DNA from: Betaproteobacteria bacterium
GTDB taxonomy: Bacteria; Pseudomonadota; Gammaproteobacteria; Burkholderiales; SG8-39
Direction of reading: 5' to 3'
Assembly (NCBI GenBank): GCA_009693435.1
Contig: SHXF01000044.1
Location: 1 to 38,587 of the forward strand
DNA length: 38,587 nucleotides
Below, in pieces: positions 34,664 through 38,587 of this stretch (position 1 is its first letter; each line of letters begins with the position of its first letter). The position numbers and the translations under genes are program-made. Under the pieces are notes generated by a model. That model worked only from the letters and a program-made list of their open reading frames with translations, was not told the origin of the DNA and made no database searches.

Positions 34664-36355
34664 ATGGCCATCCCGCAACCTGAAATTCTCTCCGACGTAC
34701 TGGCGCGCACTGCAGCGCGCTTTGCCGATCGTGAAGCGTTCGTTGCGCCGGGCGAGCGGCTCACCTGGTCGCAACTTCATGCCGAAGTGCGCGCGCTGGC
34801 GCGCGCGTTCGCAGCCCACGGCGTGCAGCGCGGTGATCATGTCGGCATCCTGCTGCCCAATGGCGCGGACTGGGTGCGCTGCTTCTATGCCTGCGCGACC
34901 CTGGGTGCGGTCACGGTGCCGATCAACACGCGCTTCAAGACCGACGAGCTCGCCTACTGCCTGAAACAGGCGGACATCTCCACCCTGATCTACGCCGGGC
35001 GCTTTCTCAACATCGATTACACCGCGCTGCTGCGCGCGGTGGAACCGGCCATCGACAGCGCGCTGCCGGGCACGGCGCTGCCGCGCCTGGCGCGCGTGCT
35101 GATGGTGGGGGATGGCACGCCGCCGGCGGGCGCACAGGCGTTCGCGCAGGTGATCCCGCAGGTGATCCCGCAATTGAGCCCGCAATTGATCCAGCAGGTG
35201 ACCGCCGCGAGCAATGTGACGGAAGCCGCCGCATCGGGCGATGCAGCACAGCCCGTCACGCCCGAGGACGTGCTGCTGATCCAGTACACCTCCGGCACTA
35301 CCTCCTTCCCCAAGGGCGTGATGCTCAGCCATCGCAACATGCTGGGCAACGCCGCGGCGGCCGCGGCACGCATCGGCGTGCGCGCCGATGACCGCTACTT
35401 CAGCATCCGCCCCTATTACCATGTCGCCGGAACCACCATGTCCCTGCTGGTGGCGCTGCAGACAGGCGCGTGCCTGCTGACCCTGCCGTCGTTCGATGTG
35501 GCCGAGTCGCTGCGCATGCTCGATCGCGAGCGCTGCACGCTCACCTCGGGCAACGACACCATCTTCCTGATGCTCATGGGCCATGCCGATTTCGACCGCG
35601 GCAGGATGCATCTGCGCGGCGGCTGGGCTGCTGCGGGGCCGGAGGTGATGCAGCAGATACGCGATGTGATGGGCGTGCCGCATGTGTGCAATGCCTACGG
35701 CCTGTCGGAGGCCTCGCCCAACGTGGTGCTCTCCGCCTGGGACGAACCCTTCGAGGTGCGCGCCGCGGGACGCGCCAGACCGCACGAGGGCATAGCGGTG
35801 CGCATCGCCGATCCCGACTCGGGCGCGCTGCAGGCCGTGGATGCCTCAGGCGAGATCCAGGTGCGCGGCTGGTCGGTGATGAAGGGCTACTACAACATGC
35901 CCGAGGCCACGGCGAAGGCGTTCACCGCGGATGGCTGGCTGCGAACCGGCGATCTGGGCGCGATCGATGCGGACGGCCGCTTGCGCATGATAGGGCGCAT
36001 CAAGGATGTGTTTCGCGTCGGCGGCGAGAACGTGGCGCCCGCCGAAGTGGAGGAGACCCTGCATGCGCATCCGGCGGTGCAGCAGGCGCAGGTGATAGGC
36101 GTGCCCGATGTGCGCCTGGGCGAGGTGGCGGCGGCCTATGTGGTGCTGAAGGCCGGACAGGGCGCGAGTGCCGATGAACTGATCGCCTGGTGCAAGGCGC
36201 GCTGCGCCAATTTCAAGGTGCCGCGTTACCTGCGCGTGGTGAACACTTTCGAGGACATCGGCATGACCGGCAGTTCCAAGGTGCAAAAGGGGAAGCTGCG
36301 CGAACAGGCGCTGCTCGACTTCAACATTGTTGTCTCCAGCGTTGTCTCCAGATGA
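34664..36355 (+). CDS. AMP-dependent acyl-CoA ligase, long-chain/aryl type
   Basis: 563 aa from the ATG at 34664; an in-frame ATG at 34634 is possible and neither has a good ribosome-binding site. Motifs: YTSGTTSFPKGVM (P-loop), NAYGLSEASPN, GWLRTGDLGAIDADGR, DVFRVGGENVAPAEVEE, and the C-terminal Lys in GSSKVQKGKLRE. It forms an acyl- or aryl-CoA via an adenylate. A linker near residue 165 carries Q-V-I-P repeats encoded by a 12-bp tandem repeat. The TGA stop overlaps the ATG of the next gene (ATGA). Confidence 0.92.
   Translation: MAIPQPEILSDVLARTAARFADREAFVAPGERLTWSQLHAEVRALARAFAAHGVQRGDHVGILLPNGADWVRCFYACATLGAVTVPINTRFKTDELAYCLKQADISTLIYAGRFLNIDYTALLRAVEPAIDSALPGTALPRLARVLMVGDGTPPAGAQAFAQVIPQVIPQLSPQLIQQVTAASNVTEAAASGDAAQPVTPEDVLLIQYTSGTTSFPKGVMLSHRNMLGNAAAAAARIGVRADDRYFSIRPYYHVAGTTMSLLVALQTGACLLTLPSFDVAESLRMLDRERCTLTSGNDTIFLMLMGHADFDRGRMHLRGGWAAAGPEVMQQIRDVMGVPHVCNAYGLSEASPNVVLSAWDEPFEVRAAGRARPHEGIAVRIADPDSGALQAVDASGEIQVRGWSVMKGYYNMPEATAKAFTADGWLRTGDLGAIDADGRLRMIGRIKDVFRVGGENVAPAEVEETLHAHPAVQQAQVIGVPDVRLGEVAAAYVVLKAGQGASADELIAWCKARCANFKVPRYLRVVNTFEDIGMTGSSKVQKGKLREQALLDFNIVVSSVVSR
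35147..35194. repeat. 12-bp tandem repeat inside the acyl-CoA ligase gene
   Basis: Four contiguous 12-bp units: two identical CAGGTGATCCCG, then CAATTGAGCCCG and CAATTGATCCAG, with a further partial match after 35194. They encode QVIP-QVIP-QLSP-QLIQ in a non-core linker before the P-loop. Confidence 0.88.
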
Positions 36356-37335
36356 AGCCGATGATGCAGACCGACAACAAGGACCAGGTGACGCTGTGCG
36401 AATGCTTCGCCCGGGACGGCTTGCAGCACGAGCCCGGCTTCGTCGCCAGCGCGACCAAGCGCGACTTGATCGAACGCTTCGCGGCGATCGGCTTTCCGCG
36501 CGTGGAGGCGACCTCCTATTCCAATCCGAAAGTGGTGCCACAGTTCGCCGACGCGAGCGAGCTGCTGGCGCTGCTGAAGCGGCAGGCGGGCGTGCACTAC
36601 AAGGCGACCTGCGCCAACGTGCGCGCGGTAGGGCGCGCGCTGGCCGACCTGGATGCCGGCATCGGTGTCAACGAGATCAGCCTGCTGGTGTCGGCGAGCG
36701 AGTCGCACAGCCAGCGCAACCTGAAGCGCTCGCGCGCAGAGCAATGGGACAACGTGGCGCAGATGACTGATTTGTCCGTGGCGGCGCAGGGCCGCTTTCG
36801 CCTGATAGGCACCATCTCGGTGGCCTTCGGCTGCCCGTTCGAGGGCGCGGTCGATCCCGGCGTGGTGATGGCCGATGCGGCGCGCTTCGCCGAACTCGGC
36901 ATCATCCACGTGACCCTGGGCGACACCACCGGCGTGGCGACACCGCACACCATACGGGCGTTGTTTTCGCGGCTTCTCGGAGAACTGCCGCAGGTCACGC
37001 CGATCGCGCACCTGCACGACACGCGCGGCACAGCGCTCGCCAACGCGATGGCGGCGTACGAGGCGGGTGTGCGCTGGTTCGATTCCTCCTTCGGCGGCGT
37101 CGGCGGGCATCCGGCGAAAGTGCAGTACGGCGAAGGCCATACCGGCAATGTCTGCACCGAGGATCTGGTGAGCCTCTTCGAGTCACTGGATATCGGCACG
37201 GGCATCGACCTGGATGCGTTGCTGCAAACGGCGCATTATTGCGAACAGGCGCTGGGGCGGGAGCTGAACGCTCGGGTGAGCCGCAGCGGCCTGCATCCGC
37301 TGTTGCGCCGATCCGGCGGCGGACAGGCCCCATGA
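36352..37335 (+). CDS. HMG-CoA lyase-like aldolase (HMGL/DRE-TIM family)
   Basis: 327 aa. The DRE-TIM barrel is shown by LCECFARDGLQHE (the Arg-Asp of the active site), EATSYSNPKVVPQFADA, ISVAFGCPFEG, LGDTTGVATP and the metal-binding IAHLHDTRG. The true lyase signature S-x-x-G-L-G-G-C-P is altered: here SSFGGVGGHP, so the active-site Cys is a His. That suggests cleavage of another 3-hydroxy-acyl-CoA, or a related aldolase reaction. The ATG overlaps the ligase stop by 4 bp (ATGA), and the gene's stop overlaps the next ATG, so all are coupled. Confidence 0.88.
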   Translation: MKPMMQTDNKDQVTLCECFARDGLQHEPGFVASATKRDLIERFAAIGFPRVEATSYSNPKVVPQFADASELLALLKRQAGVHYKATCANVRAVGRALADLDAGIGVNEISLLVSASESHSQRNLKRSRAEQWDNVAQMTDLSVAAQGRFRLIGTISVAFGCPFEGAVDPGVVMADAARFAELGIIHVTLGDTTGVATPHTIRALFSRLLGELPQVTPIAHLHDTRGTALANAMAAYEAGVRWFDSSFGGVGGHPAKVQYGEGHTGNVCTEDLVSLFESLDIGTGIDLDALLQTAHYCEQALGRELNARVSRSGLHPLLRRSGGGQAP

Positions 37336-37913
37336 ATCAAGAACTTTCGTTTGGACAAGTGGCGAAACGGCGGGTGTTTACAATGAATTGTAATTCCTTT
37401 TTTGGAATATTTAACACGAGAATTTCGAGCCGGCCCGCATTCCTGGCAGCGCTGCTTGCCTTGGGATTGCCTGCGACCGGCAGTACCCAGACGCCCGCCG
37501 AATGGGTGAAGATCGGCCAGCGCGTCCATGGCGAATTCAGGTCGTTCCTGCCGGTCGGCATCCGCATCGGGCAAGATGCGCTGCAGCGGCTGGAGGCCAA
37601 ACCGGGCGAGCTGAGCGTGATCTACAACGACGGCGCCATGACGCCCTGCGCCTGTGTCGCCGACGGCCTGATGATGGCCACGAGTTCAACCCCGGGTCGC
37701 AAGAATTTCGCCGTCAGTCTGATAAACGCGCGGCGCGAGTTCATGGGTTCGGCCATCATCCAGAATCCGAAGACAGGCAAGCGCCTGCGCTATGAAATTC
37801 CCGCGGAGCACCTGCCGCGCCTGCTCGAGTGGGACAGGAAGCTGGATCCGCTGGCCCGCTTCAATGCCGTGATGAAAATGGAAAACCTGTTCGTGGTGTC
37901 CGTTCAGGAATGA
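37332..37913 (+). CDS. Secreted FmdE-like domain protein
   Basis: 193 aa if started at the ATG at 37332, which overlaps the preceding stop (ATGA); an ATG at 37383 would give a shorter signal sequence. A hydrophobic segment PAFLAALLALGLPATGS marks an N-terminal signal peptide. The mature part, VHGEFRSFLPVGIRIGQDALQRL then CACVADGLMMATSSTPGRKNFAVSL, matches the outline of the FmdE (formylmethanofuran dehydrogenase subunit E) N-terminal domain, with the conserved C-x-x-DG. In non-methanogens the role of such proteins is unknown; a small-molecule or metal-binding function is guessed. Assignment tentative. Confidence 0.65.
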   Translation: MNQELSFGQVAKRRVFTMNCNSFFGIFNTRISSRPAFLAALLALGLPATGSTQTPAEWVKIGQRVHGEFRSFLPVGIRIGQDALQRLEAKPGELSVIYNDGAMTPCACVADGLMMATSSTPGRKNFAVSLINARREFMGSAIIQNPKTGKRLRYEIPAEHLPRLLEWDRKLDPLARFNAVMKMENLFVVSVQE

Positions 37914-37916
37914 TGA

Positions 37917-38003
37917 TTGCACTCGACGCTGGGCCATGTCAGCCCGATGACGTTTGAGCAACGCTGGATCGCGGCCCAGCAGCAAGACAGGAAGTCCGCA
38001 TAA
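37917..38003 (+). pseudogene. C-terminal remnant of an IS3-family transposase
   Basis: 28 codons, HSTLGHVSPMTFEQRWIAAQ and on to TAA at 38001, match the very end of IS3-family integrase-type transposases (HSTLG-x-x-SP-x-x-FE). The rest is missing; the fragment starts directly after the FmdE-like gene. Confidence 0.72.
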
Positions 38004-38042
38004 TGCCCAGCCTAAGGAGTGCGGGAAACAGGGGCAAGGTCA
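38004..38042. mobile_element. Probable right end of the IS3 remnant
   Basis: Between the IS3 stop and the cut end of the minus-strand transposase. Read on the minus strand it begins TGACCTTGCCCCTGTTTCCC, plausible as an IS3-type terminal repeat that starts exactly where the other transposase frame stops. Inferred, no second end present. Confidence 0.4.
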
Positions 38043-38587
38043 GTACACCTGTTCCAGGTAGCGATTGGCCTCGTCCATATCGACAATCCCCGCCTTGGCC
38101 AGTTCCTTGGGCAGGAGTCCCTGGTGGGTGTCGAAAGCGCGTTCTGAGCGACCCCGAGCCTGTGGCGTATAGGCTGGGATGTGCTCAATTCCCAGTTGCT
38201 TGAGCGCTCGCCCCACTTGGGTCGGGTTGGATTTGTCGACTTTGTCGCCGCTCTCCGTGGTATTGAAATAGTGACTGCCCCGATCGGTGTACAGGCTGCA
38301 AAACAGTCCGTGGCGTGCAATCGTCTACCCGATCCCGTGAAAACTGGAGTCGGTGCCTTCCTGGTCGCAAAAAAAATACTGGTGTGCTCGCTGGTGGCAT
38401 CGTCAAGGGTCACCACCAGGTCCCAGATCTGCTCGGGCACCCACTGATGGGTACTTGCGTCCTGGTGCAACATCATCCCCGCCAGGGGCTTGCGCTCGCG
38501 CTTCTTGCGGTGCTTGCCGCGTGTCTTGGAGCGCACCACCAGCTTTGCCTCCTGCAGCACCTTCTTTACCCAGCTGTAGCTGCGTGT
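38040..38587 (-). pseudogene. Decayed ISNCY/IS1202-type transposase, 5' end beyond the window
   Basis: Minus-strand pieces read as one transposase: AKLVVRSKTRGKHRKKRERK, GMMLHQDASTHQWVPEQIWD and LVVTLDDATSEHTSIFF, then in another frame CDQEGTDSSFHGIG, ARHGLFCSLYTDRGSHYFNT, DKVDKSNPTQVGRALKQLG, RGRSERAFDTHQGLLPKELA and DMDEANRYLEQVY. The frame shift falls at an 8-base T run (38370-38377), one base short of being in frame; an in-frame TAG lies at 38325-38327. The C-terminus is cut at 38042, where an IS3 end appears to have inserted. Not functional as it stands. Confidence 0.8.

Noticed and set aside
38370..38377. Programmed frameshift site in the ISNCY-like transposase
   Set aside because: The following in-frame TAG and the cut C-terminus indicate decay, and I know of no programmed shift at this place in the family.

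Overview
The window is GC-rich, densely coding chromosomal DNA that looks betaproteobacterial, most like Burkholderiales/Alcaligenaceae. The main signs are three Bug-type periplasmic solute-binding proteins, a metF-metH pair, many CoA-dependent catabolic genes, and REP-like and other short dispersed palindromes. No rRNA, complete tRNA or CRISPR array was seen, and no transcriptional regulator of the catabolic genes lies in the window.

Layout. 1-2.5 kb: a DUF2235 alpha/beta hydrolase (-) and an Xre/ParS-RES toxin-antitoxin pair (+). 2.7-8.5 kb: a Bug receptor, metF and metH (+), the last two overlapping. 8.5-10.5 kb: a second Xre/ParS-RES pair whose antitoxin has an in-frame amber codon, a cupin (-), and a Phd/YefM-RelE pair with a good promoter. 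10.6-14.0 kb: a tight minus-strand operon of hotdog thioesterase, thiamine-diphosphate enzyme and enamidase-like amidohydrolase, divergent from an SDR (+). 15.0-17.4 kb: a REP cluster, a Rieske oxygenase and a Bug receptor (-) whose signal peptide is encoded by a 12-bp minisatellite. 17.8-18.7 kb: a DUF6481 coiled-coil protein and a DUF4160-DUF2442 pair.

19.0-24.0 kb is a leftward cluster: HigA-like antitoxin, the beta and alpha chains of an intradiol (protocatechuate 3,4-dioxygenase-like) enzyme, an SCP2-type thiolase and an acyl-CoA ligase. 24.1-31.4 kb is a divergent rightward cluster: ketopantoate-reductase-like enzyme, enoyl-CoA hydratase, CaiB/BaiF CoA-transferase, FAD aromatic hydroxylase, Bug receptor and phthalate-dioxygenase-like Rieske oxygenase. 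Together the two clusters read as uptake, ring hydroxylation, ring cleavage and CoA-linked degradation of an aromatic acid; the substrate cannot be read from sequence.

31.4-32.6 kb is non-coding and holds a group II intron remnant that has lost nearly all of its reverse transcriptase, followed by a second DUF2442-DUF4160 pair in the opposite order. 33.2-37.3 kb: a YkgJ-type cysteine-cluster protein (-), then enoyl-CoA hydratase, acyl-CoA ligase and an HMG-CoA-lyase-like aldolase (+). 37.3-38.6 kb: a secreted FmdE-like protein, the last codons of an IS3-type transposase, and a decayed ISNCY/IS1202-type transposase running off the edge.

The most unusual signals are the RES toxin behind a nonsense-interrupted antitoxin, two mirror-ordered DUF4160/DUF2442 modules, in-frame tandem repeats inside several coding or leader regions (signal peptide, two acyl-CoA ligases, the panE leader, the SDR stop codon), and the ORF-less group II intron.
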